This document shows, in pieces, positions 49,059-58,407 of a stretch of 64,000 nt of DNA (its first letter is position 1; each line of letters starts with the position of its first letter). The DNA is taken from assembly GCF_000482485.1 (NCBI RefSeq), contig NZ_AXVK01000027.1, positions 62,001 to 126,000 on the forward strand, in the 5' to 3' direction. The translations under genes were made by a program, and so were the position numbers. This stretch comes from Paucisalibacillus globulus DSM 18846 (GTDB lineage: Bacteria; Bacillota; Bacilli; Bacillales; Amphibacillaceae). The notes under the pieces are model-generated. The model made no database searches. It saw only the letters and a program-made list of their open reading frames with translations, and was not told where the DNA came from.

Positions 49059-50285
49059 TTGGCAACTTCAACAGTAGGATTAGATCAAAACACAATTGAT
49101 ATTATTAAATCAACCGTACCCGTTTTGGAAAAGCATGGTACAGACATTACAAAACGTTTCTATCAAATGATGTTTGAAAATTATCCAGAACTAAAGAATA
49201 TTTTCAACCAGACAAACCAAAGAAAAGGTGACCAACCTAAAGCACTAGCAAATACAGTCTATGCTGCTGCAAAATACATTGATAAATTAGAAACCATTTT
49301 ACCTGTGGTAAAACAAATTGCTCAGAAACATAGAAGCTTGAATATTAAACCGGAGCATTATCCAATTGTAGGTGAGAATTTACTTCTTGCTATCAAAGAT
49401 GTTCTAGGTGACGCTGCAACAGAAGAAATTATAACCGCATGGGAAAAAGCGTATGGTGTCATTGCTGACGTATTTATTTCTATCGAAAAAGATATGTATC
49501 AAGAAGTTAAAAAAGCACCCGGTGGTTGGGTAGATTTCCGTAACTTTAAGGTAATGAAAAAGGTAGTCGAAAGTGATGTCATCACATCATTCTATTTAGA
49601 GCCTGCAGACGGGAACCCATTCCCATTATTTAAAGCAGGTCAATATATTACTGTAAAAGCTGAAATCGAAGGTCAACCATACGATCAACTCCGTCAATAC
49701 AGCTTATCTTGTGCACCAGGAGAAGGATATTACCGTATAAGTGTAAAGCGCGAAGAAGCGATAAGCGACTATCCAGAAGGAGTTGTATCAAACTTTTTAC
49801 ACAAACATGTTGAGGAAGGTAGTATAATTCCTATTAGTGCACCAGGTGGGGACTTTGTATTAGATCAAGAAGATACTAGACCACTAGTATTACTAAGTGG
49901 TGGCGTTGGATTAACTCCTATGATGAGCATGCTAGAAACAACTATTAAGGAAAATCCTAACCGTGAAGTAATCTTCATTCACGCAGCACAATCTAGTCAT
50001 GTCCATGCAATGAAAGACCATGTAAAAGAACTTGTTGAAGCGTATCCACAAGTGAAAAGCTATACTATTTATGACCGCCCAGTAGAAGGCGATGAATATG
50101 ACAAAGAGGGATACATTGAATTGGATTGGCTACGTTCTGTTGTTCCTGAGAGTGATGCAGCATTCTATTTCTGTGGACCAAAAGGTTTTATGCGTGCTAC
50201 CTATCAATTGCTTAAACAATTAGAAGTAAGTGATTCAGATATTCATTATGAAATCTTTGGACCTTCTGAAGACATTACAAATTAA
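49059..50285 (+). CDS. hmp: Flavohemoglobin (nitric oxide dioxygenase)
   Basis: A 408-aa enzyme converting NO and O2 to nitrate with NADPH. The globin domain (1-~145) has distal-pocket Tyr35 (RFYQMMFE) and proximal His91 (AQKHRSLNIKPEHY). A FAD domain (RQYSLSC) and an NAD(P)H domain (LLSGGVGLTPMMSML) follow. The start is TTG after AAAGGGAG. The NsrR box and divergent nsrR show NO-inducible control. Confidence 0.96.
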   Translation: MATSTVGLDQNTIDIIKSTVPVLEKHGTDITKRFYQMMFENYPELKNIFNQTNQRKGDQPKALANTVYAAAKYIDKLETILPVVKQIAQKHRSLNIKPEHYPIVGENLLLAIKDVLGDAATEEIITAWEKAYGVIADVFISIEKDMYQEVKKAPGGWVDFRNFKVMKKVVESDVITSFYLEPADGNPFPLFKAGQYITVKAEIEGQPYDQLRQYSLSCAPGEGYYRISVKREEAISDYPEGVVSNFLHKHVEEGSIIPISAPGGDFVLDQEDTRPLVLLSGGVGLTPMMSMLETTIKENPNREVIFIHAAQSSHVHAMKDHVKELVEAYPQVKSYTIYDRPVEGDEYDKEGYIELDWLRSVVPESDAAFYFCGPKGFMRATYQLLKQLEVSDSDIHYEIFGPSEDITN

Positions 50286-50290
50286 GAATG

Positions 50291-50325
50291 ACAGGCATCT
50301 TACAAGTTGTAAGATGCCTGTTTTA
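50291..50325 (+). terminator. Terminator of hmp
   Basis: Perfect stem ACAGGCATCTTAC/GTAAGATGCCTGT, then TTTTA, six bases after the hmp stop. It also faces the convergent coiled-coil gene and may serve both. Confidence 0.9.
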
Positions 50326-50330
50326 GGTGA

Positions 50331-51269
50331 TTATAAGTTTTCAATAAGTAATTTCTTCTCGTGTTGGAGCTCAGCTAATTTTTGCTCACGATCTAAAAGT
50401 TCTTTTTCTAATGTATTTACTATTTTTTCAACTTTACCTACTTGATCATACACTTGGTCGAGAGAATCATTAATTCTCCCCTGAACCATCCAATCAACAA
50501 TAAATCCATCAAAGAAAAAGTCCGCAAATTTTAATAATCCGGATATATCCATATCCACATGAATCATCTCGTTAATATCCAATAATTCCTTCTGAAAATT
50601 TCTCATTCTTGTTTGGGCGATAGCAATATGATCAGAAGCATCATCCATTCTACTATGTTTTATAGCACTAGAAATCATACCTCCACCAAGCATATCCCAC
50701 GTTCCCCATCCCGCTGCAGAGTCTAGTGATTCTTCTGCATTGTGAAGTGCATCAGCGGCATAATTTCCAGCGTTAATTGCTTCTTTTAATTCTTTAATAT
50801 ATGCCTCGATATCCCCTTCCCTATCACTGATAGCATACAAATCCTCAGCAAACTGTGAACCACTTTCGATTATTAATTGCTCTTTTCTATTTAAAAGTTC
50901 TTCATATTCTAGATCACTTTGATTTACGTCAGCAAGCTTTGTTTTAACCTCCATTATCGACTCTCTAATTTCATTTCCTGCTTTTACTGCTGAATCTAAT
51001 TGTAACTTCACAGCTAGTACTTCTCGATTTTCCTTATCCAATTTTTCATACTTTGTTCCTGTTATCGTTGAAAGTAGGTTTGCAATACTAATTCCTTCTA
51101 ACTTTTTAACATCCTTTTCTTCGTCTTTTAATAGGCTATTTAATCGATTAATTGTCTGTTCCACATCAGATAATTCATTTTGAAAATCTTCTAGTTTCAT
51201 TTCGAGCTTTCGTTTCTTATGTAAAACACCTTTTGCCTGAATAATTTGTTCATTTAGTTCTTGAAACAT
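50331..51269 (-). CDS. Cytosolic coiled-coil protein, unknown function
   Basis: A 312-aa protein without signal peptide or membrane segment. Predicted coiled coils cover about 5-60, 75-125 and 265-312. A central Gly-rich stretch, WGTWDMLGGGMISSAIKHS near 190-208, looks like a conserved hinge that could interact with membranes or partners. ATG follows CGGGGGG. I recall no characterised member; structural scaffolding is only a guess from the heptads. Confidence 0.6.
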   Translation of the reverse strand: MFQELNEQIIQAKGVLHKKRKLEMKLEDFQNELSDVEQTINRLNSLLKDEEKDVKKLEGISIANLLSTITGTKYEKLDKENREVLAVKLQLDSAVKAGNEIRESIMEVKTKLADVNQSDLEYEELLNRKEQLIIESGSQFAEDLYAISDREGDIEAYIKELKEAINAGNYAADALHNAEESLDSAAGWGTWDMLGGGMISSAIKHSRMDDASDHIAIAQTRMRNFQKELLDINEMIHVDMDISGLLKFADFFFDGFIVDWMVQGRINDSLDQVYDQVGKVEKIVNTLEKELLDREQKLAELQHEKKLLIENL

Positions 51270-51754
51270 ATTGAATCCCCCCGTGTTTCCGTCTAATTAT
51301 ACATACGGAAAAATACTAGAAAAGGTTTCAATTGAAAAAACGAATCCGCTAGTCCCTAAAAGAGTTTTATACTTTCTCTTCTATTTATAAAAAGAAAGTA
51401 CGGTTAATTATGTAGGCCCGCTTTTATGGAGGAAAAACGGAGAATAACAGTATAAATGTACTGCGAATCCATATGCTTTTTGGTATGTAAATTCCTCAAA
51501 TTATTTCATGAAAATACTGATTCGATTAAATAAGGGGACAAAAAAGACAGACCATTTCGTTCGATAGTTCAACATGGTGATTCAAGTGGAATGTTTTTTC
51601 TTATCGTTAAATTTTTGGAGCTTCATGTTAGTAATTAGATAGAAATTATTTTGCTAAAAGGGCAGTTTAATTTAAGAAGGAAATTTACTTTATAACGTAG
51701 AATAGTAATAAGTATAATCTTTTTTCACACTAATAATAGAAAGTAGGTATTTCG
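51270..51754. other. Intergenic region without a recognisable gene
   Basis: About 480 AT-rich bases. It must hold the promoters of the coiled-coil gene (left end, minus) and of the DinB-like remnant (right end, plus). Scanning both strands shows no ORF with a plausible ribosome binding site. Confidence 0.4.
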
Positions 51755-52239
51755 TTGGAAACTTCTGTCTTACTTGTCGATAGTATGTTGGAAAAGTTTA
51801 AATCAGAAAAAAATGGGTTTATCAAGCAATTGATCAATTATCAGAAAAGGATATTGTATGGCATCCAACTCCAGAGAGTAACAGCATAGCAAATCTGATA
51901 TTTCATATAAGGGGAACAGTGCGTCAACGACTTGAAACAATTTTTTTTAATGAGCCTGAAAAAAGAGATAGAGATAAAGAGTTTGAAAGAGGACTTCAAT
52001 TATCAAAAAAACAGGCTCTTACACTTGCTAATGAGTCATTTGATGCAATTATTCAGATTTTAGAAGAAATCAAATTGAAACCCCAATTGTTATTGTGGCA
52101 ACCTTATCAAACTATGCCCCCCCTTACTTATAGTTCTAATGACAACGATTCAACATTACTCGATATGATGGTTCAAATGGTGCGAGAAGTTCATAACCAT
52201 ACAGGGCAAATAATGTACATAGCAAAAATGAGAAAGTGA
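51755..52239 (+). pseudogene. DinB/DUF1572-like protein, broken by a frameshift
   Basis: A TTG (51755) or ATG (51785) start opens a frame reading MLEKFKSEK. A run of seven As at 51807-51813 follows, after which the family sequence continues in another frame (WVYQAIDQLSEKDIVWHPTP...) to the stop at 52239. Adding one A would join the two parts into a protein of about 150-160 aa. DUF1572/DinB proteins are four-helix metal-binding bundles; the His in LIFHIRG and VREVHNHTGQ would be ligands. It may be a true pseudogene, phase-variable, or a sequencing error. Confidence 0.75.
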
Positions 52240-52435
52240 CAGTTGAAATGGGTCTATTAGAGATATACAGTTTGATTAAGTTTGTGAAATATTGTACTTA
52301 AAGAACGGGTGCGACCCTTAATGAAGGAATTACACCTTGTTTCATTAAAAGGGCAAGATTGTCAAAGAAGAGGATAATAAAAATCAATAAAAAAAACAAA
52401 CATACATTCGATAACGATGAAGAGGAGTAGATTCA

Positions 52436-52924
52436 ATGTCCACCCAAAGTATTGCTGTATCTCTTGATTTTTACAAAGATGAATACAGAGCCAAACTAAG
52501 TAATTATCATTTATCTGAGGAGCAAAGTAGATATGCTTCTGTACCCTTAAAGTCAATATTAAAATGCGAAGAGGACAATACGAGGTATCCTGTTGTAATC
52601 CTATATAATGGAACTCCAGTAGGTTTTTTTGTTCTGCACGGCTGGGAAGGTGTAAAGGATTATAGTGATAACAAAGATGCAATTTTGATAAGAGGATATT
52701 CGGTTAATTCTGAGTTTCAAGGTAAAGGAATTGCTAAGGAATCATTGTTAGTATTAGACTCTTTCGTGAAAAAAGAATTCCCAAATAAAAAGGAAATTAT
52801 ATTGGCGGTTAATCATAAAAATAAAATTGCCCAACACGTATATAAAAAGGGAGGTTTTGAAGATAAGGGTATTAGAGTTATGGGAAGAAAAGGGGAATTA
52901 TTTATTTTACATAAAGACCTTTAA
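52436..52924 (+). CDS. GNAT-family N-acetyltransferase
   Basis: A 162-aa acetyltransferase. The acetyl-CoA-binding motif A is VNSEFQGKGIAKESLLVLDS near 88-107, and a C-terminal VNHKNKIAQHVYKKGGFEDKG completes the fold. The acceptor cannot be predicted. It starts at ATG behind AGAGGAG. There are no linked partners. Confidence 0.85.
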   Translation: MSTQSIAVSLDFYKDEYRAKLSNYHLSEEQSRYASVPLKSILKCEEDNTRYPVVILYNGTPVGFFVLHGWEGVKDYSDNKDAILIRGYSVNSEFQGKGIAKESLLVLDSFVKKEFPNKKEIILAVNHKNKIAQHVYKKGGFEDKGIRVMGRKGELFILHKDL

Positions 52925-53134
52925 AACCACCTTCAACAAAAGGGCAGGATAGTTGTAAAATGAAACCTTTGTCCTTCTAATTCGTATGTAAAATATAAGA
53001 TATAAAAAATAGTTAGAGACTTATTTCATTCTGGAAGGATTTAGTTTAATTATTACTAATTGATTATGGATATTGAGTCGTAAGTACAGTATCTTAGAAA
53101 GATAATGAATTCATCAAGGAGGATTTAACAGAAA

Positions 53135-53398
53135 ATGGATATACTTTTTGCAAGCTTCGTTCTTCTTAGTCTGGCATTTTTATTCATTATAATCGGTCAA
53201 CACAAGAAAATTCAATTCCTGGAGAAGCAGAACAGGAAACTAAAAATAAATGGAAACAATGATGATTGGATTGCCACTGCAAAGGAAAAATTAGAGACAG
53301 TAGGCAATATTAAAACGGTGAAATATGTAAGAGAAGAAACAGGGATGTCTCTTATTGAGGCGAAACAATATGTTGATGCGTTGGAAGAAAATAGATAA
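53135..53398 (+). CDS. Membrane-anchored protein with ribosomal L7/L12 C-terminal-like domain
   Basis: An 87-aa protein: one N-terminal membrane helix (about 2-20), a basic linker and a short domain around 55-85 (NIKTVKYVREETGMSLIEAKQYVDALE). That domain resembles the C-terminal domain of ribosomal protein bL12, which binds translation factors. AAGGAGG lies 11 bases before ATG. Function unknown. Confidence 0.75.
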   Translation: MDILFASFVLLSLAFLFIIIGQHKKIQFLEKQNRKLKINGNNDDWIATAKEKLETVGNIKTVKYVREETGMSLIEAKQYVDALEENR

Positions 53399-53404
53399 GA
53401 GCTA

Positions 53405-53446
53405 TACACCCCATTGTTGATATCTGTATCCAACAATGGGGGTGCA
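53405..53446 (+). terminator. Hairpin after the L12-like gene
   Basis: Arms ACCCCATTGTTG and CAACAATGGGGGT are followed by GCAGTTCATTTT. The strong stem fits a terminator, but the T tract is delayed. Confidence 0.55.
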
Positions 53447-53573
53447 GTTCATTTTCAAGCGTCTTTTCATGTTATTTAGAGTATTAAAATTGGTGTTTAA
53501 TGGTTTGGATTTTAGCGTAGTCTATTGCTTTTTCTCCATCTTATCTGAATTAATTAACTGTTAATCAACATTT

Positions 53574-54869
53574 TCACTTAATATCATCTATAAAATTCTC
53601 ATCTACACCATAGGTTATGTTTTCTTTATTTATACTAACACCTAAAGATTGGAAAGCTGAAACAGCATCTTCATACCCACGTTCAATATGGTCCACACCA
53701 GTAATGAATGTAGAGCCATCAGCAACCATCCCAGCAAGGATTAATGAAATTCCTGCACGTATATCCGATGCTTGGACAATTGCACCTCTTAAATCAGATT
53801 TACCTTTTACAAACGCTACACCTGATCTGACTCTAATGTCTGCCCCCATTTTTCTTAGTTGTCCCACATGATTAAACCGATTTGGATAAATCTTTTCTGC
53901 AATAATACTTTTACCGGAAGCTTGGGTAAGCAAAGTCGTCATTGGTTGCTGAATGTCGGTCGCAAAACCCGGATACATTTTTGTCCTAACACGAGTTGCT
54001 CTTAGCGTTCCAGTTGAATAAGCGGTCACACTATCATCGTTAATTTCTATTTCTAAGCCAATTTCTCTTAATTTTGATAATACAGAGCCTAGGTGTTCAG
54101 GAATGACATCCTTAACCGTTACTCTTCCACCCGCAACCCCAGCAGCAATCAAAAATGAACCCGCAATTAATCGGTCAGGGATTACCCGATGTGTGCAACC
54201 TTTTAACGAACGGACACCAGATATTCGAATCGTGTCCGTTCCAGCACCACTAATTCGGGCACCCATTTCATTAAGTAACATGGCAGTATCAATAACTTCA
54301 GGATCCCTTGCAGCGTTTAGTAATACAGTATCACCTTTTGCTCGTACTGCGGCAAGTATGGCATTTATTGTTCCGCCAGAAGTGATGGTATCAAAATAGA
54401 TACTAGCACCTGTCAATTCTTTCGCCTCTACAACGTAAAAATCTTTATCATACGTAAACGTGGCACCCATCATTTCAAATACCTTTACATGTTGGTCAAT
54501 TGGGCGACTTACAAAGTCATCCCCACCTGGGTATCCAACTGTCACTTTACCAAATTTAGCTAGTAATGCTCCTACAAAATAATAGGCTGTCCTGAATGAT
54601 GATGATTTCTTAGGATCAAACTCCGTTGAATAAATCCCTCTAGGATCAATATGCACGTCTCCTAACAAATCGCGTTCCATTGTAAGACCTATGTCGTTTC
54701 CCATCTGCCTGATTACTCGAAAATCAGCGATATTAGGGATTCCTTGAAGGGTTACCTTTTCATCTGAAAGGCAAGCAGCAGCAAGTAATGCTAATGAACT
54801 GTTTTTCGAACCTGGAATGTGTACGTTACCGTTTATGTTCGGTGAATAATCTACACGAATGGCTTTCAA
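53574..54869 (-). CDS. murA: MurA-like UDP-GlcNAc enolpyruvyl transferase with Asp at the fosfomycin-target site
   Basis: About 431 aa, EPSP-synthase fold. The catalytic Lys22-Asn23 (GSKNSS), Arg122 and the Asp in GFATDIQQP are kept. In the mobile loop the usual GGCxxGxRP has become GGDDFVSRPID, so the fosfomycin target Cys115 (E. coli numbering) is Asp117. Asp at this position is known from naturally fosfomycin-resistant MurA enzymes. I choose TTG 54869, eight bases after GAGGAG; a GTG three codons earlier would sit on that site. It is coupled to a DeoR regulator, so it is probably a specialised paralogue rather than the housekeeping MurA. Confidence 0.85.
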   Translation of the reverse strand: MKAIRVDYSPNINGNVHIPGSKNSSLALLAAACLSDEKVTLQGIPNIADFRVIRQMGNDIGLTMERDLLGDVHIDPRGIYSTEFDPKKSSSFRTAYYFVGALLAKFGKVTVGYPGGDDFVSRPIDQHVKVFEMMGATFTYDKDFYVVEAKELTGASIYFDTITSGGTINAILAAVRAKGDTVLLNAARDPEVIDTAMLLNEMGARISGAGTDTIRISGVRSLKGCTHRVIPDRLIAGSFLIAAGVAGGRVTVKDVIPEHLGSVLSKLREIGLEIEINDDSVTAYSTGTLRATRVRTKMYPGFATDIQQPMTTLLTQASGKSIIAEKIYPNRFNHVGQLRKMGADIRVRSGVAFVKGKSDLRGAIVQASDIRAGISLILAGMVADGSTFITGVDHIERGYEDAVSAFQSLGVSINKENITYGVDENFIDDIK

Positions 54870-54874
54870 TCTAT

Positions 54875-55663
54875 TCACTCCTCTTGTGCATCTGCAAAAA
54901 TAATTTCCACATTTCTCTTTTCTATTTCCTGGATTACTTTTTCTGAGGCTGCTTGGTCTGTGATGATTACATCTATTCTTTCCACTGGAACTGAGCTAAT
55001 AAACATTTGCTGTCCAAGTTTTTCGTGTGGGGCCAGACATATATTCTTTCGTGATAGCTCAGAAACCCTTCTATGGAACGCTGCACCCTCCGGTGTGGCG
55101 GTACTAATTCCATTTGCTGTAATTCCACCACCAGTAACAAACCCAATATCAAATGAAAATCTACTAACTATCTCTATGGCGATAGTATCAATCATGCTAT
55201 TAGCTGAATTTGGCCTAAGCTTCCCACCAATTAGGTAGGAAGTAATGTTCTCTTTATTTCTAACAGCATCTGCAATCTTCATCGAATTGGTGACGAGGGT
55301 AAAGGGAAAATCAGTTGGAAGATACTTAAGCATTCCATATTGAATTCCCGCGCTACCAATGAATACTGTATCATGTGCATGAATATAGGAGGCTCCATAT
55401 TTAGAAATAGCATCCTGATGTGCAGCAGGTGGACTATACCTTTTTGATTCAGGTAATGGCAATGTTCTTACTTTTGACTGAGGCTTTATCGAAACAGCAC
55501 CACCATATGTTTTTTGAAGTAATCCTTGATTTTCCATAATAGTTAAATCTCTTCTTACAGAGTCAATGGATATTTGAAACATATTAGAGAGATCTTTCGC
55601 AATCAATCGGCCATCTTTTTGAAGGATTTCCACAATCTTTTGCCTACGCTCTTCAGCAAGCAT
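54875..55663 (-). CDS. DeoR-family transcription regulator
   Basis: A 262-aa repressor. The N-terminal helix-turn-helix (DGRLIAKDLSNMFQISIDSVRRDL) is followed by a DeoRC sugar-phosphate sensor domain (FIGSAGIQYGMLKYLP, VTNSMKIADAV, GGKLRPNSA, FVTGGGI). It lies directly upstream of the MurA-like gene and is the only other gene in the unit. It may control its own operon in response to a sugar phosphate such as an amino-sugar derivative; the ligand is inferred only from context. Confidence 0.88.
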   Translation of the reverse strand: MLAEERRQKIVEILQKDGRLIAKDLSNMFQISIDSVRRDLTIMENQGLLQKTYGGAVSIKPQSKVRTLPLPESKRYSPPAAHQDAISKYGASYIHAHDTVFIGSAGIQYGMLKYLPTDFPFTLVTNSMKIADAVRNKENITSYLIGGKLRPNSANSMIDTIAIEIVSRFSFDIGFVTGGGITANGISTATPEGAAFHRRVSELSRKNICLAPHEKLGQQMFISSVPVERIDVIITDQAASEKVIQEIEKRNVEIIFADAQEE

Positions 55664-55787
55664 AACTAATAGCTCCTTTTCGTTCCTGTTTGTTATGTTA
55701 GTTCCATATTATGCTTCATTATTCTTTTTTGTCAACATCAATATTCATTATACTTCATTTTTGTTCCGTTTGTTTAAAAACACCTAA

Positions 55788-55831
55788 AAAAATAAGCGCT
55801 ATTCTTTTGGCCAGAACAGCGCTTGTTTTTT
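55788..55831 (-). terminator. Terminator of the sigma-factor operon
   Basis: Stem AAGCGCTGTTCTGGCC/… with outer arms AAGCGCT and AGCGCTT and a GGCCA-containing loop, followed by a T run on the minus strand; it overlaps the stop of the 755-aa gene. Confidence 0.8.
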
Positions 55832-58097
55832 AGCTGACATTTCTAACTGCCATAATGAACATTTTCATTTCAGTTTTATTTGTTGTGTTTATCCACTCTT
55901 TTAATTCCTGTTCTTTTCCTGTAAAGTACATATCTAGTACACGCCTTAATTCTTGTTCATATTGTACTATTTTATAGTTCTTACTTTCTTCAATTAGTTG
56001 GTTTACTCGATATGACCAATTGGGTGTTTCCTCGTAATCAAATTTTTCTGGGTAATTCTTTGCAATTGCTACTACCTCTTTTGATAATCCTGTTCGATAT
56101 ATGTCATTTGCAAGCCAATATCCAACAAATTGATTTCCTAACCCCTTTTTCAATGCCTTTTCAAATTCCATACTTGCTTCATCATGTTTTCCTTGTTTCA
56201 TCAATGCGCTTGCATAAATGGAATGTTCATAATCGGTTAACTGTCCTTCTTTAGAAAAAAAGGTATCCATCCAATGATTGAATGTTTCCCACTTCTGATT
56301 ATCGTAATAATACCGAACTACATCAAAAGCGTGTTTAGGATTTGTAGATTGTAGTGCTAGCTTTTCCATATAAGGAATGGCAAGAATATCGCGTGTTTCT
56401 ACCGTACTATCACCCTTTATACCTATTAACCTTATAATCATTCGAATACTATGGCTATCATTTGGATTAGCATCATAATTGGATAGATATTGTTCAAGTG
56501 CCTTTTCTGCTTTATTATCCATTAGAAGTTTATCTGCTTTTGTTAATTCACGCTGCTTTAAATAAAATAGTGGTAAATTACCAATGGCATCTTCATTTAA
56601 TCGGTAACCAATACTCTCGGTTATGACTCTATTGTTTTTATCATAGGCAGTAACACTCCAGGATAGACGGTTTTCCGGATTAGTAAAAGCGAGCATTGAC
56701 TTTCCATCCCCTGCATCTTCGGGTCCAAAAGCTGTCCCACCACCTGTGTTATAGATTTCTTCTACTTTTACATCAATCGTTGAATCTTTAATATGTGTTC
56801 CTAATTCCATACTAATTGAACCGCCGTCAATTTCATATGCTAAGAATAAACCATAGTAAGCAGCTCCCTCTACTTCTTCCCATTCAAAATGTACGACATC
56901 GCCTGTAATTTCCTCCTGATTAACTGGAGACTTTTGAGCTATTAATTTTTGTAAAGTAACATCATACGTAACATCCTTACTTCCATCTACATCAATCCAG
57001 TCATACATATCTGGGGACCATGTCCAACCAGTAATTTGTTCATAATGGAAACCTAGTGTAATCTGATAATTATTTGGGATTACCCCATGAAATTCATAGC
57101 GCCCTTCTCTATCTGTTACAACTTGATAGATTTCGTCTGGACTTACACTTCTATTTACATTAATCTTGTCCCTCAAGTATACACCGACGCCTTCCACAGG
57201 TGTACCATCACTGCGTAAAACCTTTCCCGATACGGTAACTACCTTGCCCTCACTATTATTTTCATGTGCATTGATTAAGGTTCTTTTCAGTGATTTTAAT
57301 TGATCATAATATACACGATTTTCCAGTTCTGAAAATGTAGCCTGATCATCAACTTCTCCCCATTGTTCTTGCTCTTCCTCATATCCTTCTTCAAAATCCT
57401 TAATTGCTTGTTCTACCACCTCAATTGCTTGGTCGAGTTCCCCTTCTTGAAGAAGCATTTCTGCTCTTATTTGGGCAATTTGAGCATGCATATCCAAATC
57501 AAGCCGATCTAGACTTTCCATGATTTCAACAATATAATGATTTACCTCATCGAACTGACCATGATTCATTGTTAAACGTATACGTTGTATAAGAAGCTCA
57601 TTACGATCATATCTATAATTCTCTGATACAAAACGTTTCGAAGTATCGTATAAGACTTTTTTCGCTTTCTCTATATCCCCTTCCTTTTCATAAAAAAGTG
57701 ATAATACCTTTGCTGCTGTCACTAAATATCCGTTAGCGGGGGCATGCTTGACATAATCAATCAGAAAAGGGATTTTTTCATCCTTGGTAAAATGAATAGT
57801 TGTTTGTTCAGTTTCTCCCCACTCTTGCATTGTCGGACTTATATAAATATCAAAACCACCCAATACGCCTTCATCAATCATGTAATCCTGTATGATATCC
57901 CATTTTTTTGATTCAATTGGTGTTTCTTTTAAAAGTTCTAGTATTTCCTGTTTATCCTCTATTTTTCCAGCAGCGATCTTTTTCTCGGCAAAATACAATT
58001 CTGCATTTGGAAAGATAAATTTGGAAAGGAGTACGAAGATTGCGATTAGGAATGTGCCAATATACACTAAGTGTTTAACTTTCATCTTAATTTTCAT
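55830..58097 (-). CDS. Large membrane-anchored TPR protein with carboxypeptidase-regulatory-like domain
   Basis: A 755-aa protein. A single N-terminal helix (about 9-28) probably anchors it outside the cell. TPR-like helical repeats follow (~90-290), then a beta-sandwich of the carboxypeptidase-regulatory type (VTVSGKVLRSDGTPVEGVGV..., ~293-375), a central beta-rich region (~390-520) and more TPR-like repeats to the end. It overlaps the membrane gene of an ECF sigma operon by 11 bases and is likely the effector or sensor of that system. I do not recognise a characterised homologue. Confidence 0.7.
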   Translation of the reverse strand: MKIKMKVKHLVYIGTFLIAIFVLLSKFIFPNAELYFAEKKIAAGKIEDKQEILELLKETPIESKKWDIIQDYMIDEGVLGGFDIYISPTMQEWGETEQTTIHFTKDEKIPFLIDYVKHAPANGYLVTAAKVLSLFYEKEGDIEKAKKVLYDTSKRFVSENYRYDRNELLIQRIRLTMNHGQFDEVNHYIVEIMESLDRLDLDMHAQIAQIRAEMLLQEGELDQAIEVVEQAIKDFEEGYEEEQEQWGEVDDQATFSELENRVYYDQLKSLKRTLINAHENNSEGKVVTVSGKVLRSDGTPVEGVGVYLRDKINVNRSVSPDEIYQVVTDREGRYEFHGVIPNNYQITLGFHYEQITGWTWSPDMYDWIDVDGSKDVTYDVTLQKLIAQKSPVNQEEITGDVVHFEWEEVEGAAYYGLFLAYEIDGGSISMELGTHIKDSTIDVKVEEIYNTGGGTAFGPEDAGDGKSMLAFTNPENRLSWSVTAYDKNNRVITESIGYRLNEDAIGNLPLFYLKQRELTKADKLLMDNKAEKALEQYLSNYDANPNDSHSIRMIIRLIGIKGDSTVETRDILAIPYMEKLALQSTNPKHAFDVVRYYYDNQKWETFNHWMDTFFSKEGQLTDYEHSIYASALMKQGKHDEASMEFEKALKKGLGNQFVGYWLANDIYRTGLSKEVVAIAKNYPEKFDYEETPNWSYRVNQLIEESKNYKIVQYEQELRRVLDMYFTGKEQELKEWINTTNKTEMKMFIMAVRNVS

Positions 58098-58407
58098 TTT
58101 CTGACATCATCCTCTCCAAGTCTTCCTTCCAGTAATAACTTCCTGCAACAGTGATTAATACTCCACTATTCGTATTTTTAGGTTCTTCATGCATTATCTC
58201 CTTATAGCCAATTAAAACAATACATAAAGCTAAAACTGCACTAATAGGGATTAGAGGAATTGATATTTCTTTATTCCAAAGTCTATGTAATTTATCTTTC
58301 CAAGTTATTCGGGTAATTTTATTCATTACTTCTACCTGCCTAGAAAACTGAATTTGCCCCAATTCTTTATCTAGATGTCTTTTTAATTGCTCGTTGGCTT
58401 TCTTCAA
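58087..58407 (-). CDS. Probable anti-sigma factor, single-pass membrane protein
   Basis: A 106-aa protein with a cytosolic N-terminal half (1-~47), one membrane helix (about 50-67, IPLIPISAVLALCIVLIGY) and a short outer tail. Its gene overlaps the sigma factor gene by 41 bases and the following gene by 11. The layout sigma, small membrane protein, effector matches ECF anti-sigma systems. No zinc-binding HxxxCxxC motif is present. The start is TTG. Confidence 0.65.
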   Translation of the reverse strand: MKKANEQLKRHLDKELGQIQFSRQVEVMNKITRITWKDKLHRLWNKEISIPLIPISAVLALCIVLIGYKEIMHEEPKNTNSGVLITVAGSYYWKEDLERMMSENEN

